Positions 1 to 9,042 of a stretch of DNA of 64,000 nucleotides are shown piece after piece. The stretch comes from Mycobacterium shinjukuense (GTDB lineage: Bacteria > Actinomycetota > Actinomycetes > Mycobacteriales > Mycobacteriaceae), in assembly GCF_010730055.1 (NCBI RefSeq), contig NZ_AP022575.1:1302001-1366000 (forward strand), written 5' to 3'. Made by a program: the position numbers and the translations under genes. Numbering within the stretch: the stretch's first letter is position 1; the number at the start of each line of letters is the position of its first letter. The notes under the pieces are model-generated. The model saw only the letters and a program-made list of their open reading frames with translations, searched no databases and was not told the origin of the DNA.

Positions 1-109
1 CTGGCTTCAGACATCAGGTTCTGCCGATTCTGATCGGGTGGCGGGGGCATCGCTGTGCTAGCGTCCGGCTCATCATCTTGGCCCCATCTTGGCCTCGGGA
101 GGGATCGCC

Positions 110-592
110 GTGACCCACGTACTCGTGCTGCTGCTGGCTCTGTTGATCGGTGTGGTGGCCGGGCTGCGCTCGGTCACCGCTCCCGCGGTGGTCTGCTGGG
201 CGGCCTTCCTCGGCTGGATCAACCTGCACGGAACCTGGGCAGCCTGGGTGGGCACCGCGGTGGCGGTGGGGATCCTCACCGTGCTAGCGGTCGCGGAACT
301 GGTCCACGACAAGCTGCCCGGGACACCGGCACGCACCGCGACACCGGCATTCGCGTTCCGGATCATCACGGGCGGGTTCGCCGGCGCGGTCGTCGGCACC
401 GCGTGGGGCTACCCGTGGGGCGGGCTGGGCGCCGGTGTGGTCGGCGCGGTACTGGGCACCGTGGGCGGCTACCAGGCGCGTCGCTGGCTGGTGGCCAAAA
501 ATGGTGGCCGCGACCTGCCGATCGCGCTGCTGGAGGATTCGGTCGCGGTGCTGGGCGGGTTCGCCATCGTCGCGACGGCGGCCGCCCTGTGA
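110..592 (+). CDS. DUF4126-like integral membrane protein (Rv2120c homologue)
   Basis: A 160-residue hydrophobic protein with about four membrane spans (residues ~3-25, ~40-65, ~85-115 and ~145-158), rich in Gly/Ala/Val, with no catalytic motif that I recognise. GTG at 110 is chosen because GGGAGGG lies seven bases upstream; a TTG at 89 is the only longer alternative, and 160 residues matches the M. tuberculosis Rv2120c length as I recall it. The stop overlaps the next start (GTGA at 589), so it is translationally coupled to the oxidoreductase. Its function is unknown; the family assignment rests on sequence character and position. Confidence 0.8.
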   Translation: MTHVLVLLLALLIGVVAGLRSVTAPAVVCWAAFLGWINLHGTWAAWVGTAVAVGILTVLAVAELVHDKLPGTPARTATPAFAFRIITGGFAGAVVGTAWGYPWGGLGAGVVGAVLGTVGGYQARRWLVAKNGGRDLPIALLEDSVAVLGGFAIVATAAAL

Positions 593-1977
593 CACGGGAT
601 TTATCAGGGGCGCAGGCCTTCGACGCGATCATCGTCGGTGCCGGCCAGGCGGGGCCACCGCTGGCGGGTCGGCTGACCGCCGCGGGCCAGCGGGTTGCGG
701 TGGTGGAGCGCAAACACGTCGGCGGCACCTGCGTCAACACCGGATGCATCCCCACCAAGACGCTGGTGGCCAGCGCCCACGCCGCCCATCTTGCCCGGCG
801 CGGCGCGGAATACGGCGTCGGGACCGGTCCGATCCGCGTCGACATGGCCAAGGTCAAGGCGCGCAAAGACGGCATCATGCTCGGCGACCGCCGGGGCGTG
901 GAAGCCTGGCTGGACGGCATGGACGGCTGCAGCCTCTTTCGCGGACACGCCCGTTTCGAGGATCCGCACACCATCAGCGTGGGTGATCGGCTGTTGCGGG
1001 CCGACCGGATCTTCCTCAACGTGGGTGGCCGCGCGGTGGTGCCCGACATACCCGGGCTTTGCGAGGTGGAGTTCCTCACCAACGTGTCGATCCTGGAACT
1101 CGACACGCTGCCCGCGCATCTCGTCATCGTCGGCGGCAGTTACATCGGGTTGGAGTTCGCGCAGATGTACCGCCGCTTTGGGGCCCGGGTGACGATCGTG
1201 CAGCGGGGCCCGCGGCTGGCGCCCCGCGAAGACGACGACGTCTCGGCGACCATCACCGAGATCCTGCAGGCCGAAGGCGTCGACATCGTCGTCGGCGCCG
1301 ACGATATTCGGGTTACTAAGCGCGACAAGGGTTTTGAACTGACACCGCGCGCCGGTGCGGCCCCGATCCCGGGCAGCCATCTGCTGCTGGCGGTGGGACG
1401 GCGACCCAACACCGACGACCTGGGCCTACCGGCGGCCGGTGTGCGGACCGACGCCCGCGGCTACATCGCGGTGGACGACCAGCTCAAGACCAGCGTCGAG
1501 CACATTTGGGCGATGGGCGACTGCAACGGCAAGGGCGCGTTCACCCACACCTCGTACAACGATTACGAGATCGTGGCCGCCAACCTACTTGACGGCGACC
1601 CGCGCCGGGTCAGTGACCGCATCCCCACCTACGCGCTCTACATCGATCCGCCGCTGGGTCGCGCCGGCATGACCGTCGGCCAGGTCCGCGCGTCGGGCCG
1701 TCGGGCGCTGGTCGGCATGCGGCCAATGACCAGGGTGGGCAGGGCCGTGGAAAAGGGTGAGACGCAAGGCTTTATGAAAATCGTCGTGGACGCCGACACG
1801 CACCAGATCCTGGGCGCGGCCATCCTGGGCGTCGGCGGTGACGAGGTCGTGCATGCCATCCTGGACGTCATGTCGGCCAAGGCGCCATACACCACGCTGT
1901 CGCGCACGATGCACATCCACCCCACGGTCAGCGAGCTGGTTCCCACCATGCTGCAGGAGCTGTCGCCGCTGGACTAG
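589..1977 (+). CDS. FAD-dependent pyridine nucleotide-disulfide oxidoreductase (mercuric reductase/lipoamide dehydrogenase-like)
   Basis: 462 residues. An N-terminal FAD-binding GAGQAG (~17-22) is followed by the redox-active pair in CVNTGC (Cys48 and Cys53). A central NAD(P)H-binding segment (IVGGSYIGLEFAQ), a second FAD motif (WAMGDCNG) and a C-terminal dimerisation domain with HIHPTVSE complete the class I disulfide reductase plan. The C-terminal metal-binding cysteines of true mercuric reductases and an N-terminal HMA domain are absent, so the substrate is unknown. The GTG start overlaps the stop of the upstream membrane gene by four bases, which suggests a two-gene operon. It is probably not mycothione reductase, given the different context. 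Confidence 0.85.
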   Translation: MTRDLSGAQAFDAIIVGAGQAGPPLAGRLTAAGQRVAVVERKHVGGTCVNTGCIPTKTLVASAHAAHLARRGAEYGVGTGPIRVDMAKVKARKDGIMLGDRRGVEAWLDGMDGCSLFRGHARFEDPHTISVGDRLLRADRIFLNVGGRAVVPDIPGLCEVEFLTNVSILELDTLPAHLVIVGGSYIGLEFAQMYRRFGARVTIVQRGPRLAPREDDDVSATITEILQAEGVDIVVGADDIRVTKRDKGFELTPRAGAAPIPGSHLLLAVGRRPNTDDLGLPAAGVRTDARGYIAVDDQLKTSVEHIWAMGDCNGKGAFTHTSYNDYEIVAANLLDGDPRRVSDRIPTYALYIDPPLGRAGMTVGQVRASGRRALVGMRPMTRVGRAVEKGETQGFMKIVVDADTHQILGAAILGVGGDEVVHAILDVMSAKAPYTTLSRTMHIHPTVSELVPTMLQELSPLD

Positions 1978-2013
1978 CCGGCGGGCTGCAGCGGCGCTGG
2001 ACAGCAGCACCGT

Positions 2014-2859
2014 TCATGCCGCCGGTTCGGTCGGCCACCCCGGGTAGGGCGGGGGCGTCCCGCCAAAAGCCGGGCAGCGCTGTTGGTGGGGGCACCATTC
2101 GCATAGCCGGGACGGGTTGGGACGGAAATCGCCTGTCGCGCCGGCGGTTTGGATCGCGCGCCAGATCGCCATCAGTGTCTTCTCGAAACGCAGCAGCTCG
2201 CCGCGGTCCGGCGAATAATCCAGCACCTGGCGGTCGGCAAGGTAGATGAGCCGCAACCGGGCGGGCATGACGCCGCGTGCACGAAACAGCGCCACCGCGT
2301 AGAACTTCAGCTGGAACATTGCCTTGAACTCGGCCAGCGTCCGCGCGGCCGGGGGCGCTTTGCCGGTCTTGTAGTCGACCACCCGCAGCTCGCCGGTGGC
2401 GGCGACGTCGATCCGGTCGATATAGCCGCGTAGCGGCGTGCCGTCGGCCAGTTCGACCTCCACCCGCTGCTCGCGGCATTGCGGGTCAAACCGCGTCGGG
2501 TCTTCCAGCCGGTAATAGCCGGACAGCAACACACGGGCGTCGTCGAGCAGCCGGGCACGTTGGTCGGGGTCCAGCCCACCTCCCAGGTCGGGATACCCGG
2601 TGATCACCTGATGCCAGGCGGACCGCACGAGCCAGCCGGCGGTGTCCGGGCCGCGCTGGGCCGCGGGCAGGCCGTAGAGTTGTTCGAGCGCGACGTGCAC
2701 CACCGACCCCCGAAGCTGTGCCGCCGACGGCGGCTCGGGCAACCGGTCGATCGCGCGGAACCGGTACAGCAGCGGGCACTGCTTGAAGTCGGCCGCCCGC
2801 GACGGTGACAGCGCCGGCCGGGGGATGGCACGGCGCGGCGCCGCCGGCTGGTCGCTCAT
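2014..2859 (-). CDS. RecB-family PD-(D/E)XK exonuclease (Rv2119 homologue)
   Basis: 281 residues. The nuclease core is visible as GYIDRID (~145-151) followed by VVDYKTGK, with catalytic Asp162 and Lys164. Four cysteines (Cys28, and Cys253, Cys256 and Cys262 in CEWCPHQQRC) are arranged as in RecB/Cas4/AddB nucleases that hold a 4Fe-4S cluster. There is no helicase domain, so this is a stand-alone nuclease of unknown DNA-repair role. It is convergent with the upstream oxidoreductase and divergent from trmI, with only ~73 bases between starts. The length fits the mycobacterial family. Confidence 0.85.
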   Translation of the reverse strand: MSDQPAAPRRAIPRPALSPSRAADFKQCPLLYRFRAIDRLPEPPSAAQLRGSVVHVALEQLYGLPAAQRGPDTAGWLVRSAWHQVITGYPDLGGGLDPDQRARLLDDARVLLSGYYRLEDPTRFDPQCREQRVEVELADGTPLRGYIDRIDVAATGELRVVDYKTGKAPPAARTLAEFKAMFQLKFYAVALFRARGVMPARLRLIYLADRQVLDYSPDRGELLRFEKTLMAIWRAIQTAGATGDFRPNPSRLCEWCPHQQRCPAFGGTPPPYPGWPTEPAA

Positions 2860-2932
2860 GCCCGCAGCCTAGGGCGGGGTGCCGACAACCCCGAGCACCG
2901 GCGACGGCGGGCCGGCTGGCACCCTAGACGGC

Positions 2933-3775
2933 GTGCCTACAACCGGCCCGTTCACCGTCGGCGAACGCGTCCAACTCACCGACGCCAAGGGCCGTCACTA
3001 CACGATGTCGCTGACCCCGGGTGCCGAGTTCCACACCCATCGCGGCTCGATCGCCCACGACGACGTGCTCGGGCTGGTGGAGGGCAGCGTGGTCAAATCC
3101 AGCAGCGGCGCCGGCTTCCTGGTGCTGCGCCCGCTGCTGGTGGACTACGTCATGTCGATGCCCCGCGGGCCACAGGTGATCTACCCCAAGGACGCCGCGC
3201 AGATCGTGCACGAGGGCGACATCTTCCCCGGCGCCCGGGTGCTGGAGGCGGGCGCCGGATCCGGCGCGCTGACCTTGTCCCTGCTGCGGGCGGTCGGGCC
3301 GGTGGGACGGGTGATCTCCTACGAACAGCGCGCCGATCATGCCGAGCACGCCCGTCGCAACGTGGAAACCTTCTGCGGCCAGCTGCCCGACAACTGGCAG
3401 CTGATCATCAGCGACGTCGCGGACTCCGAGCTGCCCGACGGCTCCGTTGACCGGGCGGTGCTGGACATGCTGGCGCCGTGGGAGGTGCTGGACGCGGTGG
3501 CGCGGCTGGTGATCGCCGGCGGTGTGCTGGTGATCTACGTGGCCACCGTCACCCAGCTGTCCAGGGTGGTGGAGGCGCTGCGGGCGCAGCAGCGCTGGAC
3601 CGAACCGCGGGCGTGGGAGACCCTGCAGCGGGGCTGGAACGTGGTGGGGCTGGCCGTTCGCCCGCAGCATGCGATGCGCGGGCACACCGCGTTCCTAGTG
3701 ACCACGCGCCGGCTGGCGCCGGGCGCAGTGGCTCCGGCGCGGCTGGGGCGCAAGCGCGAAGGACGCGACGGCTAG
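2933..3775 (+). CDS. trmI: tRNA (adenine-58-N1)-methyltransferase TrmI
   Basis: 280 residues, the length of M. tuberculosis TrmI (Rv2118c). It methylates N1 of A58 in the T-loop of tRNA using S-adenosylmethionine and acts as a homotetramer. An N-terminal beta-barrel segment is followed by the conserved YPKDAAQIV, then the Rossmann SAM site VLEAGAGSGALT and the DMLAPWE motif. The reading frame is open upstream to 2879, but homology begins at GTG 2933 (VPTTGPFTVGERV), so that start is preferred; no clear Shine-Dalgarno is visible. It is convergent with the degenerate PE_PGRS 17 bases downstream. Confidence 0.92.
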   Translation: MPTTGPFTVGERVQLTDAKGRHYTMSLTPGAEFHTHRGSIAHDDVLGLVEGSVVKSSSGAGFLVLRPLLVDYVMSMPRGPQVIYPKDAAQIVHEGDIFPGARVLEAGAGSGALTLSLLRAVGPVGRVISYEQRADHAEHARRNVETFCGQLPDNWQLIISDVADSELPDGSVDRAVLDMLAPWEVLDAVARLVIAGGVLVIYVATVTQLSRVVEALRAQQRWTEPRAWETLQRGWNVVGLAVRPQHAMRGHTAFLVTTRRLAPGAVAPARLGRKREGRDG

Positions 3776-3792
3776 GCCGCCCAGATTTCCTG

Positions 3793-5357
3793 TCAGCCGC
3801 CGTCCGCGCCGGGTGTACCCGGTTCGCCGGTGTTGCCGCTCAGCCGGCCCCCGTCCCCAGCAACCCCGCCGAGCCCACCGAACCCGCCGGCGCCCGCGGT
3901 CGCGCTGGTGCCCCCCGCGCCGCCGTCACCGCCTTCACCACCGGCACCGATCAACCGGGCGTCGCCGCCGGCACCCCCGGCCCCACCGTTGCCGCCGGCC
4001 TTGCCGTCGAAGGCATTCCCGCCGGTGCCGCCGGCGCCACCTGCGCCGCCGTGACCGCCGTTGCCGTACAGCAGCCCGCCGTCGCCGCCGGCCCCGCCGC
4101 CGCCGCCCGTACCGCCAGGTCCGCGAGCGGCGAAGGGGCCGTCCCCGCCGGTACCGCCGGCCCCGCCCTGGCCGCCGGTGCCGATCAACAGTCCGCCGCC
4201 ACCACCGACCCCGCCGGCCCCACCGTCCCCGCCACCACCGGGCCCACCGTCGCCACCGTTGCCGCCGTTGCCGCCCGCCCGCCGTTGCCGAACAGCGCGC
4301 CGTCACCACCGGCCCCGCCGGCCCCACCGTCCCCGGCGGCGTTATTACTGTTGTTGGCACTGCCGCCGAGGCCGCCGGCTCCGCCGCTACCGATCAGCAA
4401 CCCAGCATTGCCACCGGCCCCGCCGGCCCCACCGGACGCGGAGAAGTTGAAGTTGAATCCGCCGGCGCCGCCGTTGCCGCCCGACCGGCCGTTGCCGTAC
4501 AGCCAGCCGCCGGCACCACCGGCCCCGCCGGCCCCACCGAAGCCGCCCTCGGTAAGGCCGGTATTGCCGTCGCCGCCGCTGCCGCCGCTGCCGCCGTCGC
4601 CGGTCAGCCCGGCGTCCCGCCGGCCGCCGTCCGCTGCTGTTGCCGCCCCACAGCCACCACCGCCTTCCGCCCCCATTCCCCCCTTCCACCATCCAGGCCT
4701 CCCAGGTCCCCCGCCCACCTCCGGCCCTGCCCGCCGCCGCCCTGCCGACACCCCCCGCCGGCCCGCCGGGACCGGACAGCCAGCCGCCGCGACCGCCGGG
4801 ACCCCCCGGCGCCCCGTTGCCACCGCCGGGCGCACCGATCCCCCCGGCCCCGCCGGCCCCGCCGGCGCCAATCAGCCCGGCGTCGCCGCCGGGCCCGCCG
4901 GGCTGGCCCACCCCACCCGACCCACCGGCCCCGCCGTTGCCGTACAACAGCCCGCCGGCCCCGCCCGCCTGCCCAGTGCCGGGCGCGCCATTGGCGCCGT
5001 CACCAATCAGCGGGCGCCCCAAGAGCACCTGGGTCGGAGCGTTGATCACGCCCAACAGGTCTTGCAGGGGTCAGCGGCGGCGGCCTCAGCCGCCGCATAC
5101 GAGCCCGCACCAGCGGCCAGCGCCCGCACGAAACTGTCCTGAAACATCGCCGCCTGGGCGCTAAGCCTTTGATAGGCCTGGCCTTGCGCAGAAAACAGCG
5201 CCGCCACCGCTGCCGACACCTCATCGGTTCCGGCGCCCGCCACCGCGGTGATCGGGGCGGCGGCCGCTGCGTTTGCCGCACTCAACGCCGACCCAATGCC
5301 CTGCAACTGGGCCGCGGCCGCGACCAACGTCTCCGGGGCCACCATCACAAACGACAT
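3793..5357 (-). pseudogene. PE_PGRS family protein, frameshifted at least three times
   Basis: The ATG at 5357 follows an excellent Shine-Dalgarno (TGGGAGGTGC) and opens a typical PE domain (MSFVMVAPETLVAAAAQLQG, ~100 residues). The frame fails in a G4 run at 5067-5070 on the plus strand: adding one base restores DLLGVINAPTQ and the linker ending LLGRPLIGDG. Gly-Gly-X repeats then continue in alternating frames, with further shifts near 4620-4740 and near 4270, and end at the TGA at 3793. Either the gene has decayed or the assembly has indels in GC-rich repeats; the intact paralogue at 14501 argues against systematic error. M. tuberculosis has no PE_PGRS between trmI and Rv2117 that I recall. 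Confidence 0.8.
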
Positions 5358-5467
5358 ACGGCACCTCCCAACCCCATTCCCACGTATCGAGGGCCGGTCG
5401 GATCGTGGGTTAACGCCAGCGTATCCGGGTCCCCGCCGGACGTCTCGGCATTGGCCGGATGCTGTGC

Positions 5468-5761
5468 CTAATCCTCGCTGCGGCGCAGGCCCCGGCGCAC
5501 CGACAGCAACTCCAACTCGGGATGCGCGGCGACCAGGCGTTCGGCCGCGTCGAGGACGTCGATCGCGTGGCCGCGATCGGCGGACACCACGGACACCCCG
5601 ATGCCGGCCCGCCGGTAGAGGTCGTTGGAGCCGATTTCGGCGGCCGAGACGCTGAACTTGCGCCGCAGCTCGGCCACGACGGGACGAATCACCGACCGTT
5701 TCTGCTTGAGCGATCGCACGTCGCCCAGCAACACGTCGAATTCCAGCCAGCCAATCCACAT
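5468..5761 (-). CDS. DUF503 family protein (Rv2117 homologue)
   Basis: 97 residues, identical in length to Rv2117. The start MWIGWLEFDVLLGDVRSLKQKRS is the DUF503 signature: a small ferredoxin-like alpha/beta fold with the conserved SLKxKRS block, followed by GIGVSVVSADRGHA. No function is established for the family. The reading frame is open further upstream to 5905, but that extension overlaps the lppK C-terminus and is not conserved-looking. It begins ten bases after the lppK stop and is very likely co-transcribed with it. Confidence 0.85.
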   Translation of the reverse strand: MWIGWLEFDVLLGDVRSLKQKRSVIRPVVAELRRKFSVSAAEIGSNDLYRRAGIGVSVVSADRGHAIDVLDAAERLVAAHPELELLSVRRGLRRSED

Positions 5762-5771
5762 GCCGGTGGGC

Positions 5772-6317
5772 TCAGGGTGTCGGAGACGGCGCCGGCGGGC
5801 GCACACCGCCCGAATTGCCCAACGCGAGCAGCATTTCCGCGGTTTTCCTGGACAGCTGCCAGCCCCCGTGGAATGGCGCGAACTCCATCGGGAACGTGAA
5901 AGCACGGTTGTTCTCCGCGGCGGTGGTGACGACGACGATGGCGGTCACATCGGACGGGTTCTTATCCGACCATGCCACGTCGGTGGCCGCGAAGGTCATC
6001 GGTAGGTAACCGCCGTCGCGCGCGGCGGTGGTGAACCTGTCCAGCGCGTCGGCGGTCTCGGGGGTTGAGCCCTCGACGAGGTTCAGCTTGTTGATACCCG
6101 CCACGGTCGGGTCGGCGAGCCGGGACAGCACATCGGTTAGCGCTTCGGGGGCAGGCAGGGCAGTGTTGGGCGGCGCCGCCACCGCGCTCGCGGCGGCGGG
6201 CGGTGTTGACGGCGCAGCCGACGACGAGGTATTCGACGCGCCAAGCGAACAGCCCGCGAGGCCCAGCGCCGCCACCAGGGTGAGGGCGCTCAGCGCTACC
6301 CGGACGTGTCGGTGCAT
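5772..6317 (-). CDS. lppK: Lipoprotein LppK
   Basis: 181 residues. A short basic N-terminus (MHRHVRVA) and hydrophobic segment end in the lipobox LAGC (Cys23), followed by a Ser/Thr/Ala/Pro-rich linker and a ~130-residue soluble domain. It should be exported, diacylated at Cys23 and anchored on the outer face of the membrane. ATG 6317 is chosen because it gives a compact lipoprotein signal; the frame is open to 6398. It is divergent from mpa across 232 bases and followed at ten bases by the DUF503 gene. Its function is unknown; the name follows the Rv2116 context. Confidence 0.8.
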   Translation of the reverse strand: MHRHVRVALSALTLVAALGLAGCSLGASNTSSSAAPSTPPAAASAVAAPPNTALPAPEALTDVLSRLADPTVAGINKLNLVEGSTPETADALDRFTTAARDGGYLPMTFAATDVAWSDKNPSDVTAIVVVTTAAENNRAFTFPMEFAPFHGGWQLSRKTAEMLLALGNSGGVRPPAPSPTP

Positions 6318-6549
6318 CCACACCGGCACGGAGTGGCGGTCACACCCCCCGTGGCTAGGGATTTCGCGAACACAGCGATCCTTTCGAGATCGTTTCAATC
6401 AGCCCGAGTAGATGCAGAGATTACCAGCGAGACCAAAGTTGTAACTTTTCAAAGGCCTTCAGGGCCATTTGACTCCGCACATTTCGCGCCGATCGCCGGT
6501 AGCGTTGAGGTATTCGTCACGGCATCCCTGGTGCGGGAAGGAGCGCAAC

Positions 6550-8379
6550 ATGGGTGACTCAGAGCGTTCTGAAGCCTTCAGCACCCCCCGCGATATCCCG
6601 CTGGCCAGCGAAGATGCCGCCGAACTGGAACAGCTGCGGCGTGAAGCCGCGATCCTGCGCGAGCAACTGGACAACGCTGTGGGACACCAGGGCCCGACCC
6701 GCACCGCCCGCGATGTGCATCAACTGGAAGCCCGGATCGACTCGCTTGCGGCCCGCAATTCCAAATTAATGGAAACTCTTAAAGAAGCCCGTCAACAACT
6801 GCTGGCGCTGCGCGAGGAAGTCGACCGCCTGGGGCAACCGCCCAGCGGCTACGGGGTGCTGTTGGCCACCCACGACGACGACACGGTGGACGTGTTCACC
6901 TCGGGCCGCAAGATGCGGCTGACCTGCTCGCCGAACATTGACGCCAAGTCGCTGCGGAAGGGCCAAACGGTTCGGCTCAACGAGGCCCTGACCGTCGTGG
7001 AGGCCGGCTCCTTTGAGGCGGTCGGCGAGATCTCGACCTTGCGCGAGATCCTGGCCGACGGCCACCGGGCCCTGGTCGTCGGCCACGCCGACGAGGAACG
7101 CATCGTCTGGCTGGCCGATCCGCTGGTCGCCGAGGACCTGCCCGATGGCGTCCCGGACGCCCTGAACGACGACACCCGGCCCCGCAAGCTGCGTCCCGGT
7201 GACTCGTTGCTGGTGGACACCAAGGCCGGGCTTGCGTTCGAGCGGATCCCCAAGGCCGAGGTCGAGGACCTGGTGCTGGAAGAGGTGCCCGATGTCAGCT
7301 ACGAGGACATCGGGGGTCTGACCCGCCAGATCGAGCAGATCCGTGACGCCGTCGAGCTGCCGTTCCTGCACAAGGAGCTCTACCGCGAGTACGCGCTGCG
7401 CCCGCCCAAGGGGGTGCTGCTCTACGGCCCGCCGGGCTGCGGCAAGACGTTGATCGCCAAGGCGGTGGCCAACTCGCTGGCCAAGAAGATGGCCGAGGTG
7501 CGCGGCGACGACTCCCGTGAGGCGAAGTCGTATTTCCTCAACATCAAGGGCCCCGAGCTGCTGAACAAGTTCGTCGGCGAGACCGAGCGCCACATCCGGC
7601 TGATCTTCCAGCGCGCCCGGGAGAAGGCGTCGGAGGGTACGCCGGTGATCGTGTTCTTCGACGAGATGGACTCGATCTTCCGCACCCGCGGTACCGGGGT
7701 CTCCTCCGACGTCGAGACCACCGTGGTCCCGCAGTTGCTCAGTGAGATCGACGGGGTGGAGGGTCTGGAGAACGTCATCGTGATCGGCGCCTCCAACCGC
7801 GAGGACATGATCGATCCGGCGATCCTGCGGCCCGGGCGTCTGGACGTCAAGATCAAGATCGAGCGCCCGGATGCCGAGGCGGCGATGGACATCTACTCGA
7901 AGTACCTGACCGAGGACCTGCCGGTGCATGCCGACGACCTCGCCGAGTTCGACGGTGACCGCGCGGCGTGCATCAAGGCGATGATCGAAAAGGTGGTCGA
8001 CCGGATGTACGCCGAGATCGACGACAACCGGTTCCTGGAGGTCACCTACGCCAACGGTGACAAGGAGGTCATGTACTTCAAGGACTTCAACTCCGGGGCC
8101 ATGATCCAAAACGTCGTCGACCGGGCCAAGAAGAACGCCATCAAGTCGGTGCTGGAGACCGGCCAGCCCGGCCTGCGCATTCAGCATCTGCTCGACTCGA
8201 TCGTCGACGAGTTCGCCGAGAACGAGGACCTGCCCAACACCACCAACCCGGATGACTGGGCGCGGATTTCGGGCAAGAAGGGTGAGCGGATCGTCTACAT
8301 CCGCACCCTGGTCACCGGCAAGTCGTCGAGCGCGTCGCGCGCCATCGACACCGAATCCAACCTCGGCCAGTACCTGTGA
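6550..8379 (+). CDS. mpa: Mycobacterial proteasome ATPase Mpa (ARC)
   Basis: 609 residues, exactly the length of M. tuberculosis Mpa. The hexameric AAA+ ring captures Pup on substrates through its N-terminal coiled coil (~50-97), threads the protein and docks on the 20S proteasome. Visible parts are the coiled coil, the OB domains (~98-245), Walker A GPPGCGKT (~293), Walker B IVFFDEMD (~370) and the C-terminal Gln-Tyr-Leu with the penultimate Tyr needed for proteasome gating. The ATG at 6550 has GGAAGGAG just upstream. The gene stands apart from pup-prcBA, as in other mycobacteria, and its stop is three bases from the convergent Rv2114 homologue. Confidence 0.97.
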   Translation: MGDSERSEAFSTPRDIPLASEDAAELEQLRREAAILREQLDNAVGHQGPTRTARDVHQLEARIDSLAARNSKLMETLKEARQQLLALREEVDRLGQPPSGYGVLLATHDDDTVDVFTSGRKMRLTCSPNIDAKSLRKGQTVRLNEALTVVEAGSFEAVGEISTLREILADGHRALVVGHADEERIVWLADPLVAEDLPDGVPDALNDDTRPRKLRPGDSLLVDTKAGLAFERIPKAEVEDLVLEEVPDVSYEDIGGLTRQIEQIRDAVELPFLHKELYREYALRPPKGVLLYGPPGCGKTLIAKAVANSLAKKMAEVRGDDSREAKSYFLNIKGPELLNKFVGETERHIRLIFQRAREKASEGTPVIVFFDEMDSIFRTRGTGVSSDVETTVVPQLLSEIDGVEGLENVIVIGASNREDMIDPAILRPGRLDVKIKIERPDAEAAMDIYSKYLTEDLPVHADDLAEFDGDRAACIKAMIEKVVDRMYAEIDDNRFLEVTYANGDKEVMYFKDFNSGAMIQNVVDRAKKNAIKSVLETGQPGLRIQHLLDSIVDEFAENEDLPNTTNPDDWARISGKKGERIVYIRTLVTGKSSSASRAIDTESNLGQYL

Positions 8380-8382
8380 GGG

Positions 8383-9042
8383 TCAGGCCATCAGCGAATA
8401 ACTATTGCTGAGGTCGTCTTGCAGGACGCGGGCCGCGCGTGTTGTGGTGTCGATCCGCAACTCGCTGGTGAGCACGCGCGGATGGTAGGACCACCCGGTC
8501 GGCAGGTCGAGCCGTTCGCCCAGCTTGGGTAGGTCGGCTCGGGACAGGTTTGGGTCCACCGCCTGGCTCCAGGTCTGCATCACCCAGCGCTGACCCCTGG
8601 GGTCTTGCAGTTCGTAGACCTCTTCGCCGGCGTGGAATACGAAGACCGTATTGCGGCTGACCTGGTTGACGGTGTACGGCGCCGGGCTCATCGACGACAG
8701 CAGGACCGTGGCTTGGCGCAGCATCTCGATCCCGCCGAACGTCTTGGTCACCGGCGGGCCCTGGGGCGCCTTTTCGATGGCGTTCATCAGCCAGTAGCGC
8801 GGACCGTTGAGCAGGGCCGCGGCCGCACCGTGTTCGGCGGCGAGGGCCTGCGGATCGAGCGCGGACCACAGCTCTTCCGGACAATCGTTGAGCGGGAAGC
8901 TGTTATAGACGGTGGCCTGGGGACCGGCCTCTCCGGGCGTGACGAGAAGGACTTCCCCGTACCGTTTGCCGGATATGTCGGTCACCTGTTCACGCACGGC
9001 ATCTCCGGCTTCGGGGGCTGACACCAGGGTGAAGTTAATCAC
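8383..9042 (-). CDS. Conserved mycobacterial protein of unknown function (Rv2114 homologue)
   Basis: 219 residues from GTG 9042 (VINFTLVSAPEAG); an ATG at 9063 would add seven residues. The protein is soluble, with no membrane span and no motif I recognise. It contains YEVLLV-type beta strands, a conserved NSFPLNDCPEELWSALD block and a central tyrosine-rich stretch. The start overlaps the stop of the Rv2113 homologue by eight bases, so the two are translationally linked. Position between mpa and dop is conserved in mycobacteria, but I know of no evidence that it works in pupylation. Confidence 0.8.
   Translation of the reverse strand: MINFTLVSAPEAGDAVREQVTDISGKRYGEVLLVTPGEAGPQATVYNSFPLNDCPEELWSALDPQALAAEHGAAAALLNGPRYWLMNAIEKAPQGPPVTKTFGGIEMLRQATVLLSSMSPAPYTVNQVSRNTVFVFHAGEEVYELQDPRGQRWVMQTWSQAVDPNLSRADLPKLGERLDLPTGWSYHPRVLTSELRIDTTTRAARVLQDDLSNSYSLMA

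Noticed and set aside
55..588. N-terminal extension of the oxidoreductase frame back to 55
   Set aside because: The extension is an Arg/Gly-rich shadow of the membrane gene in another frame; FAD-domain homology starts just after GTG 589.
3478..5142. Long plus-strand Pro/Ala-rich frames opposite the degenerate PE_PGRS
   Set aside because: Antisense of Gly-Gly-X repeats reads as Pro/Ala; no start context or family similarity.
6318..6549. SigA promoter for mpa (TTGACT at 6469, TAGCGT at 6500)
   Set aside because: The spacing of 25 bases is too long for a -35/-10 pair, so I do not list it as a feature.
6766..8187. 473-codon minus frame opposite mpa
   Set aside because: His/Leu/Val-rich composition is the usual antisense shadow of a GC-rich gene.
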